Assembly (NCBI GenBank): GCA_009760855.2
Contig: WPIO01000023.1
Coordinates: forward strand, 2,761,001-2,825,000
DNA from: Cristatella mucedo
Lineage: Eukaryota; Bryozoa; Phylactolaemata; Cristatellidae
DNA length: 64,000 bases
Direction: 5' to 3'
Below, in pieces: positions 37,342 to 48,309 of this stretch; within the stretch, counting starts at the first letter, position 1, and each line of letters begins with the position of its first letter. Both the position numbers and the translations under genes were made by a program. A model generated the notes under the pieces. That model had not been told where the DNA came from and did not search any database. It saw only the letters and a list, made by a program, of their open reading frames with translations.

Positions 37342-37497
37342 GAGCGAGCCGCGCTGCTCCGAGGAGGTAGGGTCCGACGCTCGACCTGCGAGCGAGCCGC
37401 GCTGCTCCGAGGTAGGATCCGACGCCGCTCTACCTGCGAGCGAGCCGCGCTGCTCCGAGGAGGTAGGGTCTGACGCTCTACCTGCGAGCGAGCCGCG
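37342..37497 (+). repeat. 48-bp minisatellite, three units plus part of a fourth
   Basis: Units start at 37342, 37390, 37438 and 37486, each opening gagcgagccgcg. The second lacks a 3-bp gag but gains 3 bp, so the period stays 48. In the open plus frame each unit reads as a 16-residue block around SEPRCSEEVGSD. Whether the frame is translated is unknown. Confidence 0.88.
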
Positions 37498-39464
37498 GCC
37501 AGCGAGCGGGCGCTCCGGTCAAATGCCACGGATGCCTGGTAGAAATGCTTCGCGAACGAATTCCTTACACTTTCAGAATCGGCGCAGCGGCATTGGCCGG
37601 AAAGCAGGGATTATTTCAAAGCCAATTAATGCACCCTCCGCCGACAGATGTAGCCACACCCCGGCTAGTCCTGCACCTAGGCGGAGCAGCGAACGCGAGT
37701 CGACGCGAAGTCGGTAGGAGCAAAAGGAAGCCGAATGAGCTTGCCCTAGTAATTAATGTCTTATGGGTGCCGATTGGCGAAACGTGGACGCGACCGACCG
37801 TACGCTCACTATTCATTTATACGCTCGCACGTCGTCATCGTCTTCATACCGGTGTGGCTGTGCGGCCCGAGAAAGTGAGATCCGAGCTCGGAGCGTGTCT
37901 TCCGAAAGGGCGTTTTTCTTTTCACGGCCACTGCCCGCCGACTGCCATCGCGGCAGCCATCGTTCGGCCGCTCGCGCTCGAGCTCGGCGAACAACAGCAC
38001 TCGGCTCAAAGGTCGCCGCGTGCTTAATTTGGCGGGCTGCCATTATTTCCCCGCTTCGGCGTACCCCGTTTCCGTTCCGAGAAAAATCAGCGCCGCTTCG
38101 GAGCAGCAACATGTTACCGGCGAAAGCGCGCTTACGCTTAAAATCCCGGTAATCCAAAGCATGAAGTCTTGAGTGAATGCGGCGAGCAGCGCAAACCCTA
38201 CGAAGGCGGAGCACGCGCCTAAACCGCCGTGCAGAATGGCAGCAACGATCGGGCATACGGCCCTTTAACTTCGCCAGCCGAGACGGCGCACCGGTGACCA
38301 ACAGAGCGCGGCTAAATAAAAAACTAAAATCTCTCACGGTTAAGAGCTCCAAACGCCATGCAGGAGAGGCGCAGTGAGACGTTAGTTGTGCACGGCTCCT
38401 CCGGAAGCGGAACCAAACAGTCGCAGCAGTGAACCGTGCCGGCGTTTCCGGCGAGACCACCGGTTCCGGTCTGCCGTGTCTTCCATGCGGCACTGGGTGC
38501 GTAACTCGGCAGCAGCAGCAGCAGCTCGGGATTAGACGCCCGGTTCTGCTACGGTTAGGCTATTCTAGCTACTGCGCATGCCAGGAGCTGCACGTAAGCC
38601 TGGCGAACCGCAGTCACTCGATATCTGCAGGCGGCTCATGGTAGCAATGTCGAGTCATACCTAGGCTGCATTTATCCTGCTCTCTTTGCATTCTAGCGCA
38701 ACAAGTTGCTTTGAGAATAGCGCTCGGCGCCGTCCGTAACCACGGAGCTAAATCGGCGCACAGTGCTAAGATGCATTACAGTCAGCAGGGCCCTTGACGA
38801 CGGCCTCGGTTCATTTGCCTCACAAGAAACGTGTTAACTAGTATTGTGTAGTCTCATCATTACAAGAAATGAACTTTGTGTATTTCATTTCTGGCCACTG
38901 CTTCGCCCTATTGCATTTTTTCAGACCGTCTGCTGTCTCTTTACTATCAGTAATATCTCACCGTTTAATTGACAGGCATAAACTTGGTCATATCTGCACG
39001 GAATGTTCGACAGTTGCCGGGAATAAAGCAGCAGCAGCAATTCGAGACTCTGCATCGCTGCTGAGACCTTTTAGAGAGCAGCAGTCAGGCAGGCAGCAGC
39101 TGCTCCGGAGGGAGCGAGGGAGGGAGCTCTGTCTGTCTGTCTGCACTGATGATTCGAGCAACTGGCTGGCGACCGCATGACCAGAGTCATGACTCTTGAG
39201 AGCTGCACCGTCCGATCGAGGCACAAGCTGCACAAGTAAGATTAGTCCACGCTTGCTGTCTTCCGCTTACGCTGCCCTCGCTGCACGCACACTTCCACCC
39301 CAGCCCCCAGCTACACCCCACGTGACTGTTCGAGTGTTCACGTGGCTGCTTTCAGCCTCGTCGGCCCCTTTTTCCTGAGCATCATCCAGGCGGACGTCTG
39401 CCGGGCAGCAGAACCGAGCTGCTGCCGTCGCCGACGACGAAGACGCTGCGGCAAACCCGACTCT

Positions 39465-39468
39465 ATGT

Positions 39469-39522
<54 letters not shown>
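39465..39522 (+). repeat. (GT)n microsatellite
   Basis: Nearly pure GT run with one TTT interruption close to its start. Confidence 0.96.
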
Positions 39523-39524
<2 letters not shown>

Positions 39525-40763
39525 CATCGAGTTGCTTGTCAGCCTTAGACGAGCAGCCCTTCTCACTTAACGTCAGCGTGCCTTCAGTTTGGATGGAGCA
39601 GCAGCACTGACTGACTCTGCAGATACTGTCTGAGCAGCCCCTGCTGATAGTCTTTGCTTAGTTAAAGCTGCGGAACCAGAGGAATTAGATAGACACTAAA
39701 GGCAAGTAAAGACGACCAAGCGAAGATACTTACACGCGGCTCCAAGCAGCAGCTGCTGCTTGGAGCCGACTCGTTGGCCATGGCGCGAGTTTAGCTTGTG
39801 CCCTGACAGGAAAGGTAATTACAGTCTGAATGTGAAGATTGGCGTCGGCGCCTGAGTTGCGGGGGGGGGGGTGTGCCACTGTGTAGCTCTGTGGCACTAG
39901 CGTGACAATAACAAGTGCAGCATCCAAGGCTTACCTGAGTGGCTCGGCCTCTATAGCACCCCTCCTCCAGCTTAACTGCTGCGGTGGGGTGGCTTGTCAA
40001 TCAGATCAATATCGCGATAGCTTCGGGGGCGGCCTCCCCTCCCCCCCCCCCTGGGAGCTGTGGCTTCCAATGTGGGCGACGGCTTCGGGGGTACAGCCAC
40101 AGGTGATGAACGATGAACAATCACGATACTAATTCAGCCTGCAGAGCTCGATAGCCACATCTCCGAAGTGTGTGTTCATGTCGCAGCCAGTCTGCGGCAG
40201 GGAGGGTGCAGCTCGAGAGCTCCCGCCAAGCTGAGCGATGGCCAGCTCCGGCACCGGGCGCCCACTCCGGAGCCAGAGCGACTGCCCTCGGGCACCTGGC
40301 GCCTAGAGCCGGGCGGCTCTAAAAAACGCTAATGCCCTCAGGTGCCGCCGAGAGCGCCCAGTGTCTAGCCTCTCCATTGCTGGCCGCATCGCTTGACAAT
40401 GATGGATGAGCTGGCCGAAGCTGCTTTCCGCCACCGAATTTTCGACTCGCTTGCTTTCGTGGACCGGCCGGCGCCTCACACGTTCGCTCCACGCCCAGCT
40501 AGTCACTTGGCAGGCAGCCCCTCCTTTACGATAGCACCTGGCTGGCGCACCTGGCTGGCGCCGTGATGCCGCAGCCAGCCCAGCGCCAGCCCAGCGGGAT
40601 GCCGCCCCCTCAGCAGTGCTGGCTCGACCTCGACGTGGCGCCTAGCCGTAGCTCCTAGCGGGCAGCTGCTGACTCATCGCGCAGCTAGGGCGAGTGCAGC
40701 CGGATGTCGGGCGGGCTGGCTGCCATCAGACGGCGGCCATGCCCACGGTCAGCTATCATCTTA

Positions 40764-40828
40764 CAGACCGAGTGCTCCATTAGCCACTTGCTCGTCTTAC
40801 AGACCGAGCGCTCCATTAGCCACTTGCT
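40764..40828 (+). repeat. 36-bp tandem duplication
   Basis: The string cagaccgagtgctccattag with the following 'ccacttgct' occurs at 40764 and again, with one difference, at 40800. Confidence 0.85.
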
Positions 40829-41198
40829 TTGTTGCTTGCGCCCTTTGGCCGCGCCGGCCGGCGCGGCCTGCCAGCACCTAGCCCCGGTGTCAGACAGTAA
40901 TTATCCAGCCTCACTCGCGGGAGGGGGGAGGGGCCCGGAAAGCTGAGCGAGCTGGTCTCGAAGCCTGCAAGTTCCCTGCCAGCTGCAGCAACAGCGGGTC
41001 TTCCACCTGAGTGGTACTACCGGTGCGCGTTTCCGGACCTTGCTTTCCTCGCTTGCATTCGTCTGCGTTTTTCTGGCTGCCGACTCCGTCGCCTGAAGAA
41101 GTAAGATAAAATGCTACAAGCTGGGTCTCGGCCAACAAAGTCATGCACTCCCAAGCTGCAGCAGTTACATCGCCTCAATCTACGACCTCGAATGGTGT

Positions 41199-41375
41199 AT
41201 CAGCTGTCAGTTCTATCAACTTCAGCGTTAGTAAAGCTCTATCGTTTATTTCAGCTTTAGCGTTTTGATCAGCTCTAGCAGTAGTAGCAGCTTAAACGCT
41301 GTATCAGCTCTGTCGGTTATACCAGCTTAGATGTTATGTTTGCTCTATCAGTTACATCCCCTTGAGTGTTACATT
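41199..41375 (+). repeat. Degenerate minisatellite, ~35 bp unit
   Basis: Five imperfect units resembling 'atcagctctatcagttatatcagctttagcgttatgt'-like blocks, recognisable by the repeating atcagctct and cagctt...gcgtt strings. Confidence 0.65.
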
Positions 41376-42006
41376 AACACCGTCACAGCTATGGCCGGTA
41401 GACGTTTCATCAGCAGGGGTACTCGTCCCTGTCACTGCACCGTGGAGGCTGTCGTCTCCATGTGGCTACTGTTCACTAGTTTCGTCTATTCAACCTGTGT
41501 CATTGGACGTCTTGCAGAGTCGGCTATACTTTCGATCCACTTTATTTTTCTTGCAGTGTCAGCCCTGTCTCCTGGCAACATTAGGCTGAGTGTGCTTTAA
41601 TAAATGGAGATTCACTTTCTTAACACACCAGTTACCTTAATTGTGTCCCTATGCAATCCCACCCATACTCGATTCTGGAAGTCTGCAGTACACGACTTCG
41701 CCTGCTCAAAGTGAACTCCTACAGTTTGGCCGTCCATTCTATCTTGCTTTGCCCGAGAGCCCTAGCCGCCGTCACCATGTCGTCCACTCTACAGCTTCGT
41801 GCGAATATATAGCTACAGTGTAACAGAATAGTACAGCTTCGTGCGAAGGGCTGCTTTCGTTTGGCTTCGATGACGTTTGCTCGATGGTGTTGCTTGCATC
41901 CTGCTTGAGCAAGGCTGCTTACAGTGCCCACTTCACTTACACTGCACCTGAACTTGGATCCTCCACAGTGGTGCGAGCAATCTATATTGTCCTGCGTGGC
42001 AGAAAA
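41376..42006. other. Unassigned DNA
   Basis: No gene, RNA or transposon end recognised. Contains an AATAAA at about 41600 with no gene attached. Confidence 0.35.
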
Positions 42007-42215
42007 CTAATAATAATAATACATTTGTAATAGCTCCCTCAGAGGACTTTATCTCTTTCGAGCTATTTACATTTGCTGTAAAGGAAGCATGATCGAAAGG
42101 TTAGCGGTAGCATGTTCAGTGGAAAACCAGCGCAACGTGGTTAGAACTGACATGCACAGGGTCAGCATGCAAATATGGTCAGCGGCAGCATGCGCAGTGT
42201 CAGTGCGCAGCCTGC
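42007..42215 (-). mobile_element. LINE A 3' fragment
   Basis: The plus strand reads (TAA)n, a diverged hairpin region ('agctccctcagagg...atctctttcgagct'), 'catttgctgtaaagg' and then LINE A 3'UTR strings 'gacatgcacagggtcagcat' and 'gcggcagcatgcgcagtgtc'. A 5'-truncated minus-strand copy of about 200 bp. Confidence 0.82.
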
Positions 42216-42638
42216 AGTATTCTAGTTCACTTCGTTTCGACGATTTTGAGCTGTCCGTCTGCCAACGGCCACACGGCACATGCCGGGGCGACTCCTGCCT
42301 CGAGTGCTTGCTTTTCTCTTGATTCCGCCGCCGCGAGCACTAGCCGCGTGGCTGCTGCACGAGTTATCAGGGCTTGTGCTGATGCTGAAGGAGTGTGCTG
42401 GTGATGGCTTCAAGCCTATGCCTGGTCGCTAGGGCAGCTGCTTCGGCGAAATAATGGTAGTGCTGGCTTGTTGTGTCGGATTCTAAGCCCGGTCGCTGAA
42501 TAGGACTCGCGAACCGGCCGGGCCGCTGGGCGGAATCAGGCGCCGTCGTGGGCCAATGAGGCACAGTCTGAAGGCGTGGCCAGCGTTCGTCTAATACCGG
42601 ATGGCGGCATTGCAATTGGGGGGCTGGCTGGCTGCAGC

Positions 42639-42645
42639 TATAAAT
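42639..42645 (+). promoter_or_regulatory. TATA box of the TGF-beta-propeptide-like gene
   Basis: TATAAAT lies 85 bp upstream of the ATG at 42724. A start site about 25-30 bp downstream would give a 5'UTR near 55 nt. Its position relative to a signal-peptide start supports the gene model; there is no experimental support. Confidence 0.55.
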
Positions 42646-42723
42646 TTGAGCGCTCTCCATCAGGCGGCATTGGTAGCGGCATTGTGACATCGAGTAGACC
42701 AATCTTGTTCTTTTGTCACCAGC

Positions 42724-43303
42724 ATGAACATCTTTACCATTGCAGTGGCTACTTTGGCTGCGATCTCCGGGTTCAGCCGCATAGAGGCAGCTCCTCGTGC
42801 AATTACGTCACCTGCTGCAGCTCTCCGCCACAGGAGCACCGTCACTGCTGTCGCATCTTCCGCTCGCTTGTCTAAAAAGATCGGCGGCGGCTCGCCTTCC
42901 GCTCACCGCCGATCGTCGACCGAGGTAGTTTCTGTTGCCGAAATTGGCAGAAGGGTTATACTGGAACTTCTTCTCGTCAACCAGGTCGCCGGGCTTCTCG
43001 ACATTTCGACAGTCGCTGCGGTCAGCACGAGCAACAAATCCTCCGCCGCTGCTGCTATTGCTGCTGCTGCTGCCGCTGCCAACGGCACGGAGGCCGACGA
43101 CAATGACGGTGACGACGACGTCCTCGGCCAGACTTGGATGAAGAGGAACTCGTCCGCGACTGGGCTCAAGGCGATATTGAACAAAGTGAGCCGCCCTGTC
43201 AAAGCCGACGACATTAAGGCCCACTTCGGAGCCCGCAGAGGACATGACCACGGACAAGCCTCGGAATTAGAAGACATTCGGCTGCTCGTGGCGGCCGATC
43301 GAG
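42724..43303 (+). CDS. TGF-beta-propeptide-like secreted protein, exon 1
   Basis: The ATG at 42724 opens with MNIFTIAVATLAAISGFSRI, a clear signal peptide with a likely cut after EA. The exon continues with low-complexity Ala/Ser-rich sequence, a polar Asp run (DDNDGDDD), an N-linked glycosylation site and GLKAILNKVSRPVKADDIK. That last string resembles the 'I-K-x-x-I-L-x-K-L' helix at the front of TGF-beta family propeptides. A GTAGGC donor follows 43303, leaving phase 1. An alternative is read-through to a stop after about 43347, which would lose all the conserved sequence in exon 2. Confidence 0.6.
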
Positions 43304-43588
43304 GTAGGCGTCGTCGGATAGTCGCGGGGGGGGGGGAGGCGGCAGCATGACTGCCTGGCCACGGCCTGGCGGCTGCTCCCTGCACAGCCTGCGCTCGCCT
43401 GCTCACTTTTGCTTCTCGCGCGGAGCAGCGGCGCAAGCTGCCTGCTGCGCCGTTTTCCTTCTTTTCGTCACCTTTTCCGCCGACGCCAGAACGCTGGCTC
43501 GCGCGATCGATCGGCTTCGGGCTGGCTGAGCGCATCTTTCGCAGCCGCTGCGCTCCAGCTGCTGCGCTCTCTACATTTCGTCCGCCAG
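43304..43588 (+). other. Intron 1 of the TGF-beta-propeptide-like gene
   Basis: A 285-bp GC-rich intron with GT at 43304 and AG at 43587-43588. It includes a G10 run near 43326. Phase consistency on both sides supports it. Confidence 0.5.
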
Positions 43589-43998
43589 TCAGCAACGAGA
43601 AGGTTCTGAAGCCTACCTTCACGCTGTGGCTCTTCCCGCTGCCGACTAACCTGTCCAGCGGCAGCGTCGCGGCAGCTCACCTGGTAGTGCCGCTCGACGC
43701 GATGTCGGCGAGCAAGTGTGTGGGCTGGCTCTCCGTCACTGTCTTCGGCCTGGCTCCAGCTCTGTCGATGCCGAGGCTGCTCACATCGCTGCTGTCCCGG
43801 GAGGCCAACAGCAGCTCGGACGATGGCCGAATTCGCGTTGACATCACGCGCCTGGTCAAACAGTGGGCCGCCGAGCCAGAAACCAATCACGGATTCAATG
43901 TACAAGTGGAATCGCTCGTGTTTCACGCCGATGGCTCTTCTTTGGTCAAAGGGCACAAATCATGCGAGATTAACCTGCCAGGAGTTGCCGGCAAGCAG
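43589..43998 (+). CDS. TGF-beta-propeptide-like secreted protein, exon 2
   Basis: The acceptor AG at 43587-43588 and entry phase fit exon 1. The exon encodes the diagnostic part of a TGF-beta family propeptide. A strand reads KPTFTLWLFPLPTNL (counterpart of the 'A-x-L-W-x-x-L-x-P' strand), then CVGWLSVTVFGL. The hallmark DGRIRVDITRLVKQW with AEPETNHGFNVQVESL corresponds to 'W-x-x-F-D-V-T-x-x-V-x-x-W-x-x-x-P-x-x-N-x-G'. It ends at GVAGKQ with a GTGAGA donor in phase 0. In the family this domain folds, dimerises and masks the ligand before furin cleavage. No stop or frame break is seen. Confidence 0.72.
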
Positions 43999-44229
43999 GT
44001 GAGATCGGTGTCTATTGATTAATTCTGTTGTTCTCTTTCGTGCACCATTCCTCTTATGTATGTAGTTGCAGTAAGGGTACTTTATCTGTGGGGGGCATGT
44101 GCGTGTATGTATGTGAGCTGTATCTGATGCCAGTTTGCTTGCAAATGCATGTTTGCACCTGCCAGTGCAAACTAGTGTTCGTGTGTGTGTCCTCTGTGTG
44201 TGTGTTTGTGTGCGTGTGTGTGTGCGTTC

Positions 44230-44270
<41 letters not shown>

Positions 44271-45260
44271 TGTGCATTGTGACCTGCCATTAAGCATTTA
44301 AGCATGCTCGTTCCTGGCTTTGTCGTTTCTTTGATGTGCGTGAGGTTTCAGTGCACTTCTTTGGTGGGCTGTTATTGGCAGTCAAGTTCTCGATAGGCGG
44401 TTCATGGGGTGAGTTAGATGCATCACAAAAGCAAAGGTGGAGGCTAGTATCTTGGCAGAATGTGGATAGTGAGATAGTCTAGCTGGTGGTGGGCAGACTT
44501 GATTTGGGTGCAGTGCACAGAGGTACATCGGTTCTTCCCTGAGAGAATCGGTGCACTACACTTGTGTCGAAGCTGTTTGCAGCAGCATGGGCAATCTTTA
44601 TTGCTGAGTTCACTCAACGAAGAAGTCAGATGGGCAGCATGGAGTTTAGAATCTGGATTTCGAATTTTTGAACTCTGCTAACTTTGCACCAAAGTGTGAG
44701 GAACAGCCGGGATGGGTGACATGTTCAGAAAAAAATCACAATCGGGAAAAATACCCCGTGCGCGAGTAGTCTTTACTTTCCGAGTCGGCATAGCCGCCTT
44801 GACATGAAAACGGGGAATTCTGAATGTGTTATGTCAGAAGTAGCTTGATGTCCTAACCGTAGCTTCTAGCCTGACCCATTGAAGAAGCTAGTAAGGTGAG
44901 CCACTTGGCCCTGCACCGCTATGCTGATCTCGGTGGAACAGCTTCTTTAAGCATGAAGTAGACGGATGTAGATGCAGCCAAAAATCTATAATCCCTAGTG
45001 GCAAAACTCCTGCTTTGATGCTACTTCTATGCCGACACTGAAAGGGGAAGGCGATTTGTTCTTTGCTCACTAATTCAGCAATGGAGATTTATCTTAATCG
45101 CTTACGTTGGCGGACGGCAGGTGTGTGCGTTTTGCGATCGATGCTGGCTTGCAGTCTTTGCCGACTTTCACTCTGCCAGATCTTGCAAGATTGCACGTGC
45201 CACTGCACTATCGTTGTCGTGCAGAAAACTCACTGCTAATCTGAAGCATTTGCTGTTTAG
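43999..45260 (+). other. Intron 2 of the TGF-beta-propeptide-like gene
   Basis: A 1262-bp intron bounded by GTGAGA and the pyrimidine-rich 'tgctgtttag'. Contains the (TG)n tract at 44180-44278. A string 'gtcggcatagccgc' near 44784 is shared with the duplicated block at 61540-62440. Confidence 0.5.
44180..44278 (+). repeat. (TG)n microsatellite, interrupted
   Basis: TG repeats with occasional TTTG and GCGT interruptions over about 100 bp. Confidence 0.93.
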
Positions 45261-45491
45261 GTGGCCACCGCCGTGCTCGACTTGCGCCTCCGGGATGCTA
45301 TGGCCAATAGGTCGAGGCCGTTGCACTGCCAATGGATGCCTCAGCCCACTGCTGCATCCACTACTGCTTCCGGATGTGTACCCCAGGCTGCGACCGCAGT
45401 ACCAATGCAACTGAAGCCAAAAGCTCACCATCGCTTAACACAACGCACGACGGCTGTATCGGCAGATATGAGCGTGGCGAGCCCAGAATGA
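45261..45491 (+). CDS. TGF-beta-propeptide-like secreted protein, last exon
   Basis: Joins exon 2 in phase 0 (acceptor tttgctgtttag). It starts VATAVLDLRLRD, equivalent to the last strand of the propeptide before the cleavage site, then ANRSRPLHCQW where a furin site and first ligand Cys would be expected. The remaining 50 residues have only one more Cys and none of the G-W-x-x-W-I-x-x-P or C-C-x-P motifs of a cystine-knot ligand; the stop is at 45489-45491. Total spliced length would be 406 residues. Either the ligand has been lost or replaced, or a frameshift or missing exon hides it: the +1 frame here is Cys-rich. Confidence 0.5.
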   Translation: MATAVLDLRLRDAMANRSRPLHCQWMPQPTAASTTASGCVPQAATAVPMQLKPKAHHRLTQRTTAVSADMSVASPE

Positions 45492-45533
45492 GAGGGTCGC
45501 TCACCTTTGCTTAGCTATGCTCGTCGTATATAA

Positions 45534-45539
45534 AATAAA
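45534..45539 (+). promoter_or_regulatory. Polyadenylation signal AATAAA
   Basis: Lies 43 nt after the stop of the TGF-beta-propeptide-like gene, in AT-rich sequence that contrasts with the surrounding DNA. An equivalent signal occurs in the duplicated terminal region at 54881. Confidence 0.6.
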
Positions 45540-45619
45540 GATTCTGGCTTGCTATGGCACCGGATTGTCTGTTCTGGCCATAGTAGAGCTGCTATATACA
45601 GTCCACAACCCTCTCTGCT

Positions 45620-47766
45620 TGCGTCCTCCGAGTATCGGTTATCCCACTGCATGGTGAACAGGTCACGAGCCCATTTCGCTACCTGTTCTCTACTGTATCC
45701 TCCTCTCTCAATGCATACGTGACCTGTTTCGGTGGTCTCAGACTCAGTCGTGGCACACGAAAGCAGTATTGCATCCATTCTGCTGTAACTAGCAAATGTT
45801 GGCTTTGCATTTATGGAACTCGTGTAAGTGCTTGACCTACAGCTACCGACCGGACTAGCTATTCAGGGGATACTGCGATGGACCAGATAGTCTGCCTCCG
45901 GCCGCTGGAGCTGGTTCGTTCGAGAGTCAGCTGAGAAGAATTGTCCCAACATTTTCGATCCAGTCGCTGCCATTTTTTGCGCCACCACCACTTTTAACAA
46001 GCAGAAGACTTTTCTAAATAAAAGGGCACATATTAAATAGCTCATCGCTCAGAGAAAATCTTGGCCAATACTGCAAGGGAGTTACCCCAGGCCTTTGTCA
46101 AAGGTCAAGTCACTTAACGACTCATTGCTTCTTCCATAGTTCTTGGTTGTCCACATATATCTAGCTCCCTCCCTGATGCAATCGAACTCGTCTCCCCCTG
46201 AGCCCTGCGTTAACGTTTTTGACGAGAGCTCCTGCATTTTAATGCGTTGAAGAATGAAGTTTCGAAGCCACAGAAAATTAATTATACACAGCCAATGCGA
46301 GTGCACGTGGTCCTTGCATCGACCTCCTATTTCCGCCGCTTGTCCCGACTTTTGTCAGAGGCGCTAGGCACAGAGAAACGAGCTTCGAAGAATCTGCAGA
46401 AGATTTAGAAAAATGTCCTCGCTCGCTCGGCCGTATGCAGGGCGCGTACGTTACACACGCACGCACACAAACTAGCTTGGCTCGGGTGCTCGAGAGACAT
46501 TAGCCGCCCAGCCGCCGAGGCGGTCTTGAACCGGCACCTGACACCGAGGAGAGAACAGCAGCGAAATCCCGAGCGGAGTTGGTACAGCCAAATAGCCAGA
46601 AAAGGGGGCGGGTGGGCTACAAAAAATGGGCTGCCGCTGCCTTTCTGGACCCGTCGACGAGATGCGTCCTAGCAGCTGCGGCTTCTCCGCCAACTCGCAC
46701 CGAGCGAGTGCGAGTCACGCTTCGTGAAACGTTAGCGAGCGGCTGCGGATTAGAGCGCCACTGTCGCCTGCGTCTAACAACGCCCGTCCTTAAACAAAAT
46801 GCGTGCCGAGAGCTTCAAATTATACGACAAAGCACTTCTTACCGTTTTGAGCGCGTCCGTTTTTGCAGGCGTCAAGAGTCTCGAGAATCCCTTTCCGGTC
46901 GGCGAGTTTATAATGCCTTTCAAGTCTGCTAGAGTACTTGCCTATGTCCTGGCACGGGTCTGCATCCACCGAGGAAGATAAATTAATCGAGAGCAAATCG
47001 TCCAAACGATTGCAGCTGCAGGAGAGGAGAGGAAATGGTCGACTCTTTAAACACTCGTCCCTACCAGCAGCGTTGCAGTTGCGAAACTAGCTCGTCCCAT
47101 AGCTCTTGCAGTCTGTAAGATTGGCTGTACGAACTTCAGCTCTAACGATCTTGAGTGCAGAAGAGGACGCATTTAGACCTATCCACGCGGGGAATGCCAA
47201 CGTGGCATTTATCGGAGGACGATTTCTGAAACCAGCTTTGCAGGGCAGATTGCTCCTCATTTTTGCACCGGCCCCCATCATGCATCTGCACAAATAAATT
47301 AAAAAGTATTCTTCAAAAAGAAAGTAGAATTTGTTCACCAAACATTCAAGGTTTACGATCCTGTGTGACCGGAATTGTTTATGAATCATGCAGATCCTGA
47401 GAGGTAAAGCTGGCCTGAAATGTCATTTTCTGAAATTTTAGGATAGCCCTGATTGAACAAAATCGCGTCGTGCTACCAGTCGAGCAAGCTTTGCCTGCAA
47501 TGCAGCCTACCGAGCGAGCTAGCGAGGGAGGGAGAAGTCGGCAGTTAGGAAACATAGATCTACGAGACCCAACTCGGTCGCGCATGCGGCCTCTGCATTT
47601 TCCCCACGAACTTCGGGTTAGTATCGGCAAGTGGGCGACAGTGTTGGGACTGATGTTTGAATTCCTGGATATTTCCGCGTCAAAATAAACTGAGGGCTTC
47701 ATCCAATAGCACGGTAGCTCACCGAACGAAGGGTTACTATTTCGAAATGCTCAAACGACCACTCTC
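45620..47766. other. Unassigned intergenic DNA
   Basis: No open frame here shows a domain I recognise, and no transposon end was identified. Confidence 0.4.
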
Positions 47767-48010
47767 AATAATAATAATAATAATACATTTACTATAGCCC
47801 CTCAGTAACTCAAATCACTTTCCAGGCACTTTATATTTGCGGCAAAGGAAGCATTCCTTTGCCGAAAATGTAAAGCACATAGAAAAATATTCATTTCTCG
47901 GAGGGCGCTTTATCAAGTGTATTATTATTATTGTTTTCGAATAGTTAGCGGCAGCATGCTCAATGACAACAATCACGACAGGGTCAGAGGTGATATGCAT
48001 AGTCCGTGAC
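47767..48010 (-). mobile_element. LINE A 3' fragment with an opposite-strand LINE A tail inside
   Basis: A minus-strand tail starts with (AAT)n at 47768 and runs to 'aaggaagcat' near 47852. It resumes at about 47937 with 'ttcgaatagttagcggcagc', which matches the copy at 42007-42215. Between them, about 47853-47936, is a plus-strand tail ending 'ggagggcgctttatcaagtg' and (ATT)n. So one tail has inserted into another in opposite orientation. Confidence 0.8.
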
Positions 48011-48309
48011 AACGGGTGCGCCCAAACCGAGCCTAAATTTCGTATTCGGTTCACTATTCACCATTCAACACCGCTAGCGCAGAGCACCTATTTTTCCGAA
48101 GCGTTGCGAAGGATTTTATGGCAGGCTTCCGCCCGCGCACCGGCGATGCGGTGAGATATTCGCTGTGCGAAGCAGTCCTCGAACCTGAGGACCGTCAGCG
48201 CTCACATCCCGCCGCAGTTGAGACGGTGGGCGGGCGGGGGAGGGCGGGCTGGTAAGCGTAGCTCTCTCCTCCATTTAGGTCTGCAGCCTTGGTGAGGCTC
48301 TGCGAGTTA

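Larger units (their letters stand above)
37498..41198. other. GC-rich unassigned region with simple repeats
   Basis: Contains a (CAG)n run near 38510, a GT microsatellite at 39465-39522, homopolymers G10 near 39860 and C10 near 40042, and a 36-bp duplication at 40764-40828. None of the open frames shows a domain I recognise, and no splice-supported exon could be built. Confidence 0.4.

Noticed and set aside
45332..45514. Cys-rich alternative frame (CCIHYCFRMCTPGC) in the TGF-beta-like last exon
   Set aside because: Attractive as a cystine-knot piece, but it lacks the G-W-x-x-W motif, is not in phase with exon 2, and its counterpart at 54.5 kb has a stop at the same place.
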